From: Phycisphaerales bacterium | GTDB taxonomy: Bacteria; Planctomycetota; Phycisphaerae; UBA1845; UTPLA1 | Direction of reading: 5' to 3' | Assembly: GCA_020639075.1 (NCBI GenBank) | Contig: JACKHI010000001.1 | Span: 1,178,001 to 1,242,000, forward strand | DNA length: 64,000 bases | Shown: one piece after another, positions 1 to 10,533 of the stretch | Layout: every line of letters begins with the position of its first letter | How positions within the stretch are numbered: position 1 is the first letter of the stretch | Program-made: the position numbers and the translations under genes | Notes under the pieces: generated by a model | Seen by the model: only the letters and a program-made list of their open reading frames with translations | What the model was told of the DNA's origin: nothing | Databases searched by the model: none

Positions 1-1987
1 AATGATCGGCGACCGACACGGCGAACCACGTATCCATGTCGTCTTCGGCCGTGTCGCTCGTCGTTTCGAAATACGGCTGCGGAATCGAGTTCTGCGCTGT
101 CGCGTTCAGCGGTTGAGGAATCGTCGCGACGAGCGTCCATGGATTCGTATCCGCGGCGCCGAAACCGATTCGGCGATAAAGCCGGTACTCGTCGATCTTA
201 TTGAGATCAAGACCAGACGACACGGCCCAGGCCACTGTCAGATCCGGGTGCGGCGAATCCCGCTCCGGCATGTGAACGAACGCGTACGGAAGCTGCACAA
301 CGCCCGGTTCTCCCAGATCGTCGAATCGCGTCTTGATCCGATGCACGTATTCGTCGACGGCGCCGTGCAGATAGGCGAGATTGCACGTTTCAAGCGACAG
401 GAAATAGAACGCTTCGGACTGGCCCTTGCCTTCGCCTTGACGCAGTCGAAGCAGAAGCAGTCCGTTGCCACCGTCCGGATCGATCTGTCCGAACGGATTC
501 GGCCGGATGGCATAGCCATCAGGCGTTTTGTCGCCATCGCACGCGCGATTGGGCAACGGCGCCCTTCCGTGCTCGTCGGTCTGCGTCGCGACCCAGGGAT
601 CGCTGCCACTCGGGCCCGTAATCAGCCGCCGCCCCGACGCATCCGTCGCGAGTTGGAACACGTCAACCGTGGCTCCCGACACGGGGCCGCCGTTCGCACC
701 GACAACTTCGATAATCACGTTGGCGGGAACCTGGTATCGATAGGTCCCGCGTAACCCTCGCGGCTGACCCGCGACCCGATTCAGATGGGCCGCTTCGAGT
801 TCGCTGAACCGTACAGGACCCGCGTGCCGCATGATCGAATTGCCCGTCGTCGGAATGTGCCTGACGATTGCGGGACGGGCAAACTTGTCATAAACGCCGC
901 ATTCCGCAAGTCGGGTCTCGAAGACCGACGCGTCCTGCAGCCCGATTTCCAACCCCAGTCGTTTCATCGCCGGCCAGTCGATCCGGATCGCATTGAACGG
1001 CGAAACCGTGTCGCCGGAATTCCCATCCGGCCGCCCTCGCATCACAACAAGTGCATCGAATTCCGCTGCACCGCGATTGTTAACAAGTTGCTTCCGAAGG
1101 GCCGCTTCCTCTGCGTCGTTCGCGATGACGATGCGATCCAACCGCAGACGTTCGCATATGCCGTCAGGCGACGTCGGGTATTTCGATGCCGCGAGCAGCG
1201 CGTTGAAGCAGCTTACGTGATATTGCGCGTAGTCTTCGAAGCAATACGAATCCACGAGATTCGGCGTCGATCGAAATGCGTCGTATGCGGACTGCGGAAC
1301 AACGATGACGAGAGCCAGCCCATTCAGCGGCTCGCGGAATTCGTTATTCCATCTCAGCCATTCCTGGCACGCGGCGGCCTTGTCGAGTGAGATCGCCAGT
1401 TCGTGCGCATCGTTCACCCACGACCACGGAAACTCCGCGACGAATTCGGCTCCGGGTTCGATCGGCGGCACCGTCACGCCCGTCCCGAGGGGTTTTCCGT
1501 CGATCGCCGCGTCGCACTTCACGGTTTCGGACGCCTTGTTTCCGGCGTTCAACACGTGGACGCGAAACGTGACTGACTCACCCGCGCCCGGCCGACCTGC
1601 GACGGCCGCGCGATCGATCGTCGTGGTTGGCGCGCCGTCGCGAAGCGTGACATTGCCTTGCCAACTCGTCGCCCTCGGGAGACGTTCGACGTACGCGATT
1701 GTCAGGTCCGGGAGCATCGGCCGGTCAGCATCCGGGGCGTCGCGGCGCACCTGGATCCAGTCCACATCGGCCGCCTCAAGGACCGTCGGCGTTCCGTCGG
1801 CGCCGTAAACGAGGACCTGATCGGACCACTCGAGGATCTTCCCCAGTTGCATGCCGCCGGCGTGCAACTGGAGCAGGTCCTTGTAATACCTGTCATGTCG
1901 CTCAAGACGATAGGGATTCTCTACGCCCGCGTGTGCGAAACTCGCCGCGCACGCAGCCCAACATGCAATTGCCCATCCGATCCGCAT
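1..1987 (-). CDS. large secreted protein with CARDB-like domain (3' end outside window)
   Basis: Reading the minus strand from an ATG at 1987 gives one uninterrupted frame of about 662 codons that runs off the window at position 1, so the C-terminus is missing. Residues 1-20 form a signal peptide (basic start, hydrophobic Ala/Cys/Trp core, AHA before the cleavage point), so export is likely. Residues about 70-200 resemble a CARDB cell-adhesion beta-sandwich (a stretch LPDLTIAYVERLP, then alternating strands with VLNAGNKASETV). The middle contains a segment starting LALVIVVPQSAYDAF of unclear fold. The last visible part, with DLTVAWAVSSGLDLNKIDEY, looks like an Fn3-type module. The enzymatic role, if any, cannot be read. 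It is separate from the ribosomal operon in function. Several plus-strand open frames over it are shadows. Confidence 0.75.
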   Translation of the reverse strand, partial: MRIGWAIACWAACAASFAHAGVENPYRLERHDRYYKDLLQLHAGGMQLGKILEWSDQVLVYGADGTPTVLEAADVDWIQVRRDAPDADRPMLPDLTIAYVERLPRATSWQGNVTLRDGAPTTTIDRAAVAGRPGAGESVTFRVHVLNAGNKASETVKCDAAIDGKPLGTGVTVPPIEPGAEFVAEFPWSWVNDAHELAISLDKAAACQEWLRWNNEFREPLNGLALVIVVPQSAYDAFRSTPNLVDSYCFEDYAQYHVSCFNALLAASKYPTSPDGICERLRLDRIVIANDAEEAALRKQLVNNRGAAEFDALVVMRGRPDGNSGDTVSPFNAIRIDWPAMKRLGLEIGLQDASVFETRLAECGVYDKFARPAIVRHIPTTGNSIMRHAGPVRFSELEAAHLNRVAGQPRGLRGTYRYQVPANVIIEVVGANGGPVSGATVDVFQLATDASGRRLITGPSGSDPWVATQTDEHGRAPLPNRACDGDKTPDGYAIRPNPFGQIDPDGGNGLLLLRLRQGEGKGQSEAFYFLSLETCNLAYLHGAVDEYVHRIKTRFDDLGEPGVVQLPYAFVHMPERDSPHPDLTVAWAVSSGLDLNKIDEYRLYRRIGFGAADTNPWTLVATIPQPLNATAQNSIPQPYFETTSDTAEDDMDTWFAVSVADH

Positions 1988-2155
1988 AGCCGAATTCCTT
2001 TGTCACTTTGCGACCGCGAACCGCGGCGCGCGGACGCCCGAATCATGTGCCGACATTGTCATGCATGGCATGTGTGAACCGCAAGCCGGTCACGCCGCGC
2101 GATGCATGTTTGTTACATGGTATCGTGATTCAGAATGAAAAGGTGATTCGAATCG

Positions 2156-2578
2156 TCAAACCATCGCGGCCGTGACGGCCGCGAGCACTTCGTCGGCCCG
2201 CCCGGACGGATAGCTGCCGGCATTCCATCGAAATCCGAGGCCATCGCCCTCAACGCGCGGAATGAAATGAAAGTGAAGATGGAAGACGGCCTGTCCCGCA
2301 GACGCACCCGTGTTCTGCAGCACGTTGACGCCCGTCGCGCCCGTCGCGTTCATGAGGGCGCCGACGAGCTTCGGCGCGACCGACAGGATCCGAGCGAGAA
2401 CGTCGGCGGGCACATCTCGCAGATCCGTGAAATGTCGGCGCGGAATCAGGAGCGTATGTCCCTCGGCAAGCGGACTGACGTCCAGAAATGCAACGGCATC
2501 GTCCGACGACCAGACGCGCGCGGACGGAATCTTCCCCGATGCGATCTTGCAGAAAATGCAGTCCGAATGATCCGCCAT
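2156..2578 (-). CDS. HIT family (histidine triad) hydrolase
   Basis: A 140-residue protein with the histidine-triad signature HLHFHF (His100, 102, 104), the active-site motif that hydrolyses nucleoside phosphoramidates and related nucleotides. The N-terminus has the CIFC pair (Cys7, Cys10) typical of the Hint/PKCI branch, and the core has the expected GHTLLIPRRH strand at 40-49. The ATG at 2578 was chosen because MADHSDCIFC is the usual family start; an upstream in-frame start at 2656 would add 26 unconserved residues. It lies just downstream of rplQ (98 bp) on the same strand and may be read through from the ribosomal operon. Exact substrate unknown. Confidence 0.92.
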   Translation of the reverse strand: MADHSDCIFCKIASGKIPSARVWSSDDAVAFLDVSPLAEGHTLLIPRRHFTDLRDVPADVLARILSVAPKLVGALMNATGATGVNVLQNTGASAGQAVFHLHFHFIPRVEGDGLGFRWNAGSYPSGRADEVLAAVTAAMV

Positions 2579-2676
2579 GTCGTTGCTCGCCGGCAAGGTC
2601 TTATTGCAGCGCGAAAATGACGTGCGGGCAGGCAACCGCCGGCTGCCCGCCCGCACGATGCGATCTTAGTTCAATT

Positions 2677-3366
2677 TCAGGCTTCGTCGCCTGAGCGTCC
2701 GGCGTCGTCCGAGGTCTCAACCTTTCGGGGCGCGGCCGACGACTTTGCCCCGGCCTTGCGTCTCGGCTTCTTGCCTTCCAGGTAGGCGATCCGGGCGTTG
2801 ATGCGCTCCCGGCGGAGGCCGACGGACTTCTTCTTGCCGCCGGTTGCCGGCTGTTCATTCGGATCGACGAGCTGAAGAATGGCCACTTCGCCGTTGTCAC
2901 CGATGCGGCGCTTCGCCGTTCGGATGATCCGCGTGTAGCCGCCGGGTCGATCCTTGTAGTTCGGCGCGATTTCGGTCATCAGCTTGTGTATGACCGACTG
3001 CGCGACGAAGGGGATCTTGTTCTTGTTGTAGCTCGCGGGAACAGCACCGGTGCGATGGCGACGGCCGGAGCGGGCGAACATGACCTTGTGACGCTGCGCG
3101 TCGGTCATCTGATCGTACTTTTCCTGGTGCTCAGCGTCGATGATCGCGCGATCCCGAAGCATTGACTCGACACGACGCCGTGCGTCGATCGTACCCTTGC
3201 GGGCCACTGTGATCAGCTTCTCGACGAATCGGCGTGTCTCGCGCGCCTTGGGCAGCGTCGTCTCGACCTGCCCATGCTCGATCAGACTTTGCGCCATGTT
3301 GCGCCGCATCGCGTTCAGGTGCGATGCCGTTCGGGACAAATGCTTCTTGGCAACTCGATGTCTCAT
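2677..3366 (-). CDS. rplQ: 50S ribosomal protein L17
   Basis: L17 of the large ribosomal subunit. The first ~140 residues carry the family pattern, from MRHRVAKKHLSRTASHLNAM onward. At 229 residues it is much longer than the usual 115-130: the extra part after about residue 165 is a basic, Ala/Lys-rich tail (KKPRRKAGAKSSAAPRK) ending in an acidic stretch (TSDDAGRSGDEA). It is the last ribosomal gene of the alpha segment, 86 bp after rpoA. The extension is probably flexible and surface-exposed; its function is unknown. Confidence 0.97.
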   Translation of the reverse strand: MRHRVAKKHLSRTASHLNAMRRNMAQSLIEHGQVETTLPKARETRRFVEKLITVARKGTIDARRRVESMLRDRAIIDAEHQEKYDQMTDAQRHKVMFARSGRRHRTGAVPASYNKNKIPFVAQSVIHKLMTEIAPNYKDRPGGYTRIIRTAKRRIGDNGEVAILQLVDPNEQPATGGKKKSVGLRRERINARIAYLEGKKPRRKAGAKSSAAPRKVETSDDAGRSGDEA

Positions 3367-3452
3367 GGCCGTGTCGTCCTATGCCGCGCGGGCGTTGCAT
3401 CGCCCCGGGGGTTCTCAGTTTCTCGCGAATGACACACGCGTCTCGCGGTCGA

Positions 3453-4655
3453 TCAGTTGTTGTTCTCGCTCGTCGCCTCGACGCTGCGGTTGTGTTCCGA
3501 ATCCGGCGCCGGCGTCTGCCCGGACTGGATGTTCATCGAACCCGAATCCAGCGGCGCTATCCCTGACACTTTCGTCGTGCCCGTGAAAGGTCCAAACGGG
3601 CCCGGCGACGGGTATACATCATCATCGTCGTCATCATCGGCGTCATCGTGCATGCCGTCCTGATCCGACGCCTTCAGGCTGAGCCCCATGTCCGTGAGCT
3701 TCCGCTTGACTTCGCGCAACGACGTCTTGCCGAAACTCCGCAAACGAAGCAGGCCGGGCTCGTCGTACAGGACGAGATCGCCCACTGTCTGGATGTTCGC
3801 CGACGAGAGGCAGTTGCTCGATCGAACCGAAAGCTGCAGTGCGGAAATCGGCATGGCCAACTTTCCGGCATCGGCGCCCGACGTGGCCGGCGCCGAGTCT
3901 TCTTCGTCGCCTTCGGCGGCCAGTGCCGCACCCAGTTCGAAATACTGAACGAACGGATTGAGGTGCTTGCGAAGAATCTTCGCCGCCTCAACAAGCGCCA
4001 TCTCCGGCGTCAGGGTTCCATTCGTCCAGATTTCGAGAATCAGCCGGTCATAGTTGGTTCGCTGACCCACGCGCGTATCTTCGACGCGATATCGAACGCG
4101 GGAAACGGGCGAATAAACGGAGTCCAGCGGAATCAATCCGAGGTCCTGCTCGTCACTATCGCCCTTGTTCTCTTCCGCCGTTACGTAGCTGCGTCCGCGA
4201 CCAACCGTCATTTCCATCTCAAAGTCGACGGCGTCGGTGAGCGTGCAGAGGAGCAGATCCTTGTTGATCACTTCCACGGACGCGTCAGACTCGATCGCAC
4301 CCGCGCGAACCTCGACCATCTCGCCGGTCTTTCCTTTGACGGAAACGCGGATCGTCTTGGGGGTTTCGCTGTGCGACCTGACAACGACGGACTTGACGTT
4401 GAGGACGATCTCCGTCACATCTTCAAGAACGCCTTTCAGGCTGGAAAACTCGTGCTCCGCACCCTTGATGCGGACGTGCGTCACTGCCGCGCCTTCAAGG
4501 CTGCTCAGCAGGATTCGGCGCAGGCTGTTGCCGACTGTCGTTCCGAAGCCGCGTTCGAAGGGCTCCACGACAAATCGACCATAAACTTCCGTGCTTGCCG
4601 CTTCCTCGCGCATCACGCGCGTCGGCAGCTCCAGTCCTCGCCATCGAATTCGCAT
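3453..4655 (-). CDS. rpoA: DNA-directed RNA polymerase subunit alpha
   Basis: Alpha subunit of RNA polymerase. The N-terminal assembly domain covers residues ~20-240, with the dimerisation segment RGFGTTVGNSLRRILLSS at 35-52. The C-terminal domain that binds DNA and activators covers ~266-328 (VRSSNCLSSANIQTVGDL; LRSFGKTSLREVKRKL). At 400 residues it is ~70 longer than usual: after residue 332 comes a tail with a run of acidic residues (DDADDDDDDD, 337-346) and then a Pro/Gly/Ser-rich segment. The ATG at 4655 has a good ribosome site (GGGAGG). The 215-bp gap to rpsK is where rpsD often lies in other bacteria; no rpsD is present there. Confidence 0.98.
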   Translation of the reverse strand: MRIRWRGLELPTRVMREEAASTEVYGRFVVEPFERGFGTTVGNSLRRILLSSLEGAAVTHVRIKGAEHEFSSLKGVLEDVTEIVLNVKSVVVRSHSETPKTIRVSVKGKTGEMVEVRAGAIESDASVEVINKDLLLCTLTDAVDFEMEMTVGRGRSYVTAEENKGDSDEQDLGLIPLDSVYSPVSRVRYRVEDTRVGQRTNYDRLILEIWTNGTLTPEMALVEAAKILRKHLNPFVQYFELGAALAAEGDEEDSAPATSGADAGKLAMPISALQLSVRSSNCLSSANIQTVGDLVLYDEPGLLRLRSFGKTSLREVKRKLTDMGLSLKASDQDGMHDDADDDDDDDVYPSPGPFGPFTGTTKVSGIAPLDSGSMNIQSGQTPAPDSEHNRSVEATSENNN

Positions 4656-4870
4656 TGTCTCGACCTCCCGGTCCGGAGTTCACGGGCATGTTCGCCCTTC
4701 TGCGTCCGTACCGTGGTAATCGACCGCCGGCTTGCGCCGCGCCGTCGATTCCAAATATTGCCGTCTATCTAATTTCAAGCTGCGACCGCCCGCTCGCCGT
4801 CGACCGTCGCACTTGCCGCGCCATCACTTGCTGTTACGCCATCTTGCGCCCGCCGGACGCCGTCACGATC

Positions 4871-5251
4871 TTATACGCGCCGCTTGCGTCGTGGCCGGCA
4901 GCCGTTATGGGGCAGCGGCGTCACGTCCTCAATGGAGAGGATTCGAAGACCGCCGGATTGAATTCCCGAAACGGCCGACTCGCGACCGCTGCCGGGGCCT
5001 TTTACGCGCACCTCGACTTCGCCGAGGCCGTATCGCCGGGCTGCCTGCGCCGCCGTCTCGCCTGCCCGCTGGGCCGCGAACGGTGTGCTCTTTCGAGTGC
5101 CCTTGAAGCCGACCGTACCGGCCGACGCCCAGCACAACGTCTCGCCGTTCATGTCGGTGATGGTGATCATCGTGTTGTTGAACGTCGACTTGACGTGCAC
5201 GATACCACGAGACACCTGTCGTTTGATCTTACGCTTGCCGCTTTTCGCCAC
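4871..5251 (-). CDS. rpsK: 30S ribosomal protein S11
   Basis: S11 of the small-subunit platform, 126 residues, the normal length. The family core is plain: VHVKSTFNNTMITITDMNG, the AAQAAR helix, VRVKGPGSGRESA, and the end SIEDVTPLPHNGCRPRRKRRV. It contacts the 3' region of 16S rRNA near the E site together with S7. It follows rpsM by 74 bp and precedes rpoA. Confidence 0.98.
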   Translation of the reverse strand: MAKSGKRKIKRQVSRGIVHVKSTFNNTMITITDMNGETLCWASAGTVGFKGTRKSTPFAAQRAGETAAQAARRYGLGEVEVRVKGPGSGRESAVSGIQSGGLRILSIEDVTPLPHNGCRPRRKRRV

Positions 5252-5325
5252 GTGGACGGCTCCTTCTCTGTGTCAACTAATTCGCAGTCAGCCCGTCGCC
5301 ATTCAACTCGGAGACCGCTTCGCCG

Positions 5326-5709
5326 CTATCGAAGTTCCTTAACGCCCTTCTTGCCCGCAACCGTCTTCTTCGGGCCCTTGCGCGTTCGCGCATTCGTTTT
5401 CGTGCGCTGACCGCGGACCGGCAGCCCCTTGCGATGCCGCATGCCCCGATAGCATTGGATGTCCCGCAATCGCGCGATGTTCTGCGTGATCTGCCGCCGA
5501 AGCTGGCCTTCGACCACGTAGTTTCGATCGATGATCGACGCGATATGGCTGATCTGATCTTCCGTCAGATCCTTCGCCCGCGTGTTCTCATCAATCTGTG
5601 CGTCCTTCAGGATCGCGCGGCTGAACGCCGGGCCGATGCCGTAAATATACGTCAGCGACACCACCACGCGCTTGTCGTTCGGAATGTCTACACCTGCAAT
5701 ACGAGGCAT
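5326..5709 (-). CDS. rpsM: 30S ribosomal protein S13
   Basis: S13 of the small-subunit head, 127 residues. It starts MPRIAGVDIPNDKRVVVSLT and has the helix-two-turn-helix YIYGIGPAFSRAIL followed by the RNA-binding arm GMRHRKGLPVRGQRTKTNAR and a basic tail. It contacts tRNA in the P site and forms bridges to L5. It lies between rpmJ and rpsK as in most bacteria. Confidence 0.98.
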   Translation of the reverse strand: MPRIAGVDIPNDKRVVVSLTYIYGIGPAFSRAILKDAQIDENTRAKDLTEDQISHIASIIDRNYVVEGQLRRQITQNIARLRDIQCYRGMRHRKGLPVRGQRTKTNARTRKGPKKTVAGKKGVKELR

Positions 5710-5766
5710 CCGTCAGCTTCTCCAATCCGCTCTATCTCGAAAGAGCATCCCTGTCGCGCTTGCCTG

Positions 5767-5883
5767 CTAGCCCTGTCGCTGCTTGTGCCGGGGGTCGGAC
5801 GAGCAGATCACCCGAACCACGCCCTTGCGCTTCACAATCTTGCAATTCTCACAAATCCGCTTGACGCTGGATCGAACTTTCAT
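5767..5883 (-). CDS. rpmJ: 50S ribosomal protein L36
   Basis: A 38-residue protein read directly from the minus strand: ATG at 5883, TAG at 5769-5767. The sequence starts MKVRSSVKRICENCKIVKRK and carries all four zinc ligands of the C+ form of L36 (Cys11, Cys14, Cys27, His33). Its place between map and rpsM is the standard alpha-operon order. infA, which often sits between map and rpmJ, is absent: only 61 bp separate the two. Confidence 0.96.
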   Translation of the reverse strand: MKVRSSVKRICENCKIVKRKGVVRVICSSDPRHKQRQG

Positions 5884-5944
5884 CGCAACTGCTCCCTGAT
5901 GCGTATCATCGTGTCGTTATCACCGACTCGACAAACGCGGATGG

Positions 5945-6787
5945 CTAACGACCATCCGTCAGTATGTCCACGCCGCTTTCTGTCACGGCGATCGTATGCT
6001 CAAAATGCGCCGACAGTCGCCCGTCGCGCGTCACCTGCGGCCAGCCGGTTCGATCGCCTGCACAGACCTGACGTCCGCCGGCGTTCACCATCGGTTCGAC
6101 TGCCACGACCAAACCCGGCTCCAGCACGAAATCCTGCTTCCGCTGCTGACGATCCGAGTAGTTCGGCACCTTCGGCTCTTCGTGCATCTCGCGGCCGATG
6201 CCGTGGCCGACGAATTCGCGGACGACTGAAAAGCCCGCCGACTCCACAAACGCCTGCATCTGCGAAGCGACTTCGCTCCACATCCGTCCCGGCCGCATTT
6301 CCGCGATCGCCAGGTCAAGCGTTCGCTTCGTCACGTCCAGAAGCCGCGTGGCCTCATCGGAGATTCGACCCACGGCATAAGTAAAGGCCGAGTCGCCGCA
6401 GTAGCCTTTCAATCGCACGCCGCAATCGACTGCGATGATGTCGCCTTCTTCAAGTCGTCGATCATCGGGAATTCCGTGGACGACGACCTCATTCACACTC
6501 GCGCAAATCGCCGATGGAAATGGAAACTTCGTACTCGGCGTTCGCACGCCTCGGAACAAAGCCTCCGCACCGGCATTCGCTATGATCTCATCCGCCGCCA
6601 CACCCAGATCCGACGCTCGAACCCCGGGGGCGACGAGCTTTCGCATCTCCTCATGCACGCGATGGACGATTCGTCCGGCCGCACGCATCAACTCGATCTC
6701 GCGAGCGCTCTTCAGCATCGGCGCGGACGACGATCCGCGCTCTCCCGCCGACGTATTTGCCTGTTGGCGTCCGGCGAACCGCATCAT
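5945..6787 (-). CDS. map: methionine aminopeptidase, type I
   Basis: Removes the initiator methionine from nascent proteins. The dimetal pita-bread fold is evident: FPSAICASVNEVVVHGIPD, the ligand strand GDIIAVDCGVRLKGYCGDSA (both Asp ligands), GHGIGREMHEEP (His ligand), and the final Glu in ALVAVEPM-like and HFEHTIAVTE segments. The ATG at 6787 overlaps the adk stop as ATGA, implying translational coupling; a GTG at 6796 and an ATG at 6718 (before LKSAREIELM) are the alternatives. The ~20 residues before the second start are not conserved. Position after secY and adk is typical of the spc/alpha junction. Confidence 0.95.
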   Translation of the reverse strand: MMRFAGRQQANTSAGERGSSSAPMLKSAREIELMRAAGRIVHRVHEEMRKLVAPGVRASDLGVAADEIIANAGAEALFRGVRTPSTKFPFPSAICASVNEVVVHGIPDDRRLEEGDIIAVDCGVRLKGYCGDSAFTYAVGRISDEATRLLDVTKRTLDLAIAEMRPGRMWSEVASQMQAFVESAGFSVVREFVGHGIGREMHEEPKVPNYSDRQQRKQDFVLEPGLVVAVEPMVNAGGRQVCAGDRTGWPQVTRDGRLSAHFEHTIAVTESGVDILTDGR

Positions 6788-7424
6788 GCCCCACACGCCT
6801 CTTTGATCCGCGCCGTCACTTCGTCGATTTCGCCGACACCGCTAACAGAGCGCAAAAGCCCCTGCTCACCGTAATAGGCGATCAGCGGCTTGGTCTCGCG
6901 ATGGTATGTCTCGAGCCTCTGTCGAACCACCTCCGGCGTATCATCCTTCCGACGCAGCAGCTTCTCGCCGTTGACGTCACATACACCCGCCACCTGCGGC
7001 GGACTGAATTTTTCGTGGTACGTCCGCCCACATTCAGGACAGTATAGCCTGCCTGTCAAGCGCGTCACGATTTCCGAATCCTCGACCTCGACGCTCACGA
7101 CGTGGTCGAGACGCATTTTGGCGCTCTCCAGGCGGCTTTTCAGCCCCTGCGCCTGGGCCAGCGTCCTCGGAAACCCGTCCAGCAGGAATCCATTCCGTTC
7201 CGCGGCCCGACCGATGTGCTCGACCATCATCGCCAGAATCAGGTCGTCCGGCACCAGTGCGCCGCGATCCATCAATACCTGTGCCTTCTGCCCGAGTTCG
7301 GTCCGTGCCTTTCGCTCGGCACGGAGAATATCACCGCTCGACAGGTGCAGAAGTCCAAAGGCCTCGGCAATCTGGACTGCCTGCGTCCCTTTGCCGGCGC
7401 CAGGGGGTCCGAGGAGGATCAGGT

Positions 7425-7428
<4 letters not shown>
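6784..7428 (-). CDS. adk: adenylate kinase, zinc-lid type
   Basis: Converts ATP + AMP to 2 ADP. It has the P-loop GPPGAGKGT (residues 7-15), the AMP site around SSGDILRAE and the FLLDGFPRT motif (81-89). The lid domain (about 125-160) is the long form with a zinc knuckle: Cys130, Cys133 and Cys150 are present, but the fourth ligand position, Asp153 in Bacillus-type enzymes, is Asn here. It starts with GTG at 7428, sharing bases with the secY stop (GTGA overlap), so it is likely translated by coupling to secY. Confidence 0.97.
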
Positions 7429-8825
<1,397 letters not shown>

Positions 8826-8893
8826 CGGCCACTTATCCTTGTCGCGTCCGGCGGATGCATCGCATCAGTCGGACGGCGGACGCTGATCGTCTG

Positions 8894-9559
8894 TCATTCA
8901 TCCGCCGACGCATCGCCCTTCGGCGCGTCCGGCGCGTCCTTCGCCTTCTTTGTCGCCTTGGGGGCCTTCGCTTCTTCAGGTGCATCGCCATCGTCGCCCT
9001 TCTTGGCCGACTTCTTCTTGGCGCCGCCCTTCGGGAGTTCGATGCCGGCGGCCTTCGCCTCGGCTTCGATCTGCCACTTGGGCTTTCGCACGAATTTCTT
9101 CTTGGGTCGATCGGCGAGCCACTTGGCCGTACCGCCGGCAGCCTGAATCTTCTTTTCAGCAGACGCCGAGAAGCGATGGGCTTCGATGGTCATGCCGCCG
9201 GACAGTTCGCCGTCTCCCAGCACCTTGACCAATTGGTCCTTGTCCCGGACCAACCCCTTGCTCTCGAGCTCGGCCGGCGTCACGTGGGCGCCCTTGTCGA
9301 ACTTGGCCGAAAGCTCCGAGAGGTTCACAATCTGATATTCCGTGCGGAAGATCTCATTGCTGAAACCGTACTTCGGGATGCGCCGGAAAAACGGGAAGTT
9401 GGCGCCTTCCCGGAGCGACATCGCCGTGTAGCCAGCGCGCTGGCCCTGGCCTTTATGTCCGCGTCCCGACGTTTTGCCCCAGCCGCTGCTTTCACCGCGG
9501 CCGACTCGCTTGCGCTTGGGTTTCGCGCCGGCTTTCTTCGTAATTTCGGTGATATTCAT
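8894..9559 (-). CDS. rplO: 50S ribosomal protein L15
   Basis: L15 of the large subunit. The conserved N-terminal half reads KRVGRGESSGWGKTSGRGHKG-like glycine/arginine loops, followed by the FFRRIPKYGF motif. At 221 residues it is ~70 longer than usual; the extra C-terminus (from ~160) is a charged Lys/Ala/Asp/Pro-rich tail. rpmD (L30), normally just upstream, is missing: only 16 bp separate rpsE and rplO. Confidence 0.96.
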   Translation of the reverse strand: MNITEITKKAGAKPKRKRVGRGESSGWGKTSGRGHKGQGQRAGYTAMSLREGANFPFFRRIPKYGFSNEIFRTEYQIVNLSELSAKFDKGAHVTPAELESKGLVRDKDQLVKVLGDGELSGGMTIEAHRFSASAEKKIQAAGGTAKWLADRPKKKFVRKPKWQIEAEAKAAGIELPKGGAKKKSAKKGDDGDAPEEAKAPKATKKAKDAPDAPKGDASADE

Positions 9560-9575
9560 CTTCGCCTAATCGCTT

Positions 9576-10097
9576 TTAGTTGTATGACGGCATTTCGACG
9601 CCGCGCAGCTTCGCGACGGTTTCCCGATCACGCAGCATGATCAACGCGTTCAATGTCGCCTTGCACAGATTCTTCGGGCTCGTCGAGCCGTACACTTTCG
9701 TCAGACAGTCGTGGACACCCGCCAGTTCGAGAACCGCGCGAACACTCTGCCCGGCGATGACGCCCGTTCCGGACTGGGCCGGCAGGATCTTGACGCGGCT
9801 CGAGCCGAATCGCCCCGTCACTTCGTGCGGGATCGTGCCGCCCATCAGCGAGACGGGGACCATATCGCGCATCGCCCGCTTTCGACCCTTTTCCACGGCG
9901 TTCGGGACTTCATTTGCTTTGCCATAACCGAGGCCGACGCGGCCGTTCTTGTCGCCGACGACAACCAGCGCGGCAAAGCTGAATCGGCGTCCGCCCTTCA
10001 CGACCTTGGAGCAGCGATATACCTTGACGACGTTGTCGTCATAGGGCTGTCGCTCCTCCTGGTTCATAGCCTGTCTATCCGGGGATCGTGTTTGCAT
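9576..10097 (-). CDS. rpsE: 30S ribosomal protein S5
   Basis: S5 of the small subunit, 173 residues, involved in decoding fidelity and mRNA helicase activity. The double-stranded RNA-binding half contains KVVKGGRRFSFAALVVVGD and GYGKANEVPNAV; the C-terminal half has LPAQSGTGVIAGQSVRAVLE and the SPKNLCKATLNAL helix. The ATG at 10097 has AGGA 11 bp upstream; a second ATG at 10067 (before NQEERQ) is possible. Confidence 0.96.
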   Translation of the reverse strand: MQTRSPDRQAMNQEERQPYDDNVVKVYRCSKVVKGGRRFSFAALVVVGDKNGRVGLGYGKANEVPNAVEKGRKRAMRDMVPVSLMGGTIPHEVTGRFGSSRVKILPAQSGTGVIAGQSVRAVLELAGVHDCLTKVYGSTSPKNLCKATLNALIMLRDRETVAKLRGVEMPSYN

Positions 10098-10141
10098 TCG
10101 AATTCAATTCCTGAACGTCGCTGACCCGCATTCCGGCGAGC

Positions 10142-10507
10142 TTAAAACTCCAACCCCGCTTCGCGGGCCGCATCGGCCAGCGCCTTGACGCGACCGTGAT
10201 ACCTGTAACCGTTGCGATCGAACGCGATCTGCCGAATGTTCTGCATCCGCGCCTTCTCGGCGATTGCCTGGCCGACTTTCTTGGCGGCGCTGCAGTTGCC
10301 GCCGGCAACTTCGCCCTTCATCGACTTCGAAAGCGAACCGGCGCTGCAGAGCGTTTTGCCGCTCAGATCGTCGATCAGCTGAACGCTGATGTGCTTGTTG
10401 CTCCGCGTCACGCTGAGTCGAGGTCGATCGGGCGTCCCGAAAATCCGACGTCGAACACGCCGCTTCCGGCGCAGTTGTCGCAGTGCTGTTTTCTTTGTTG
10501 CCTTCAT
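10142..10507 (-). CDS. rplR: 50S ribosomal protein L18
   Basis: L18, a 5S rRNA-binding protein of the central protuberance, 121 residues. The pattern RLSVTRSNKHISVQLIDD, the KKVGQAIAEKA helix and the ending FDRNGYRYHGRVKALADAAREAGLEF identify the family. Downstream of rplF by 26 bp and upstream of rpsE by 44 bp. Confidence 0.96.
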   Translation of the reverse strand: MKATKKTALRQLRRKRRVRRRIFGTPDRPRLSVTRSNKHISVQLIDDLSGKTLCSAGSLSKSMKGEVAGGNCSAAKKVGQAIAEKARMQNIRQIAFDRNGYRYHGRVKALADAAREAGLEF

Positions 10508-10533
10508 CGTTACTTTCGCCTTATGCCGCCCGA

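Noticed and set aside
4656..4870. rpsD (S4) hidden in the gap between rpsK and rpoA
   Set aside because: 215 bp is too short for a 200-residue protein and no S4 motif is readable in any frame.
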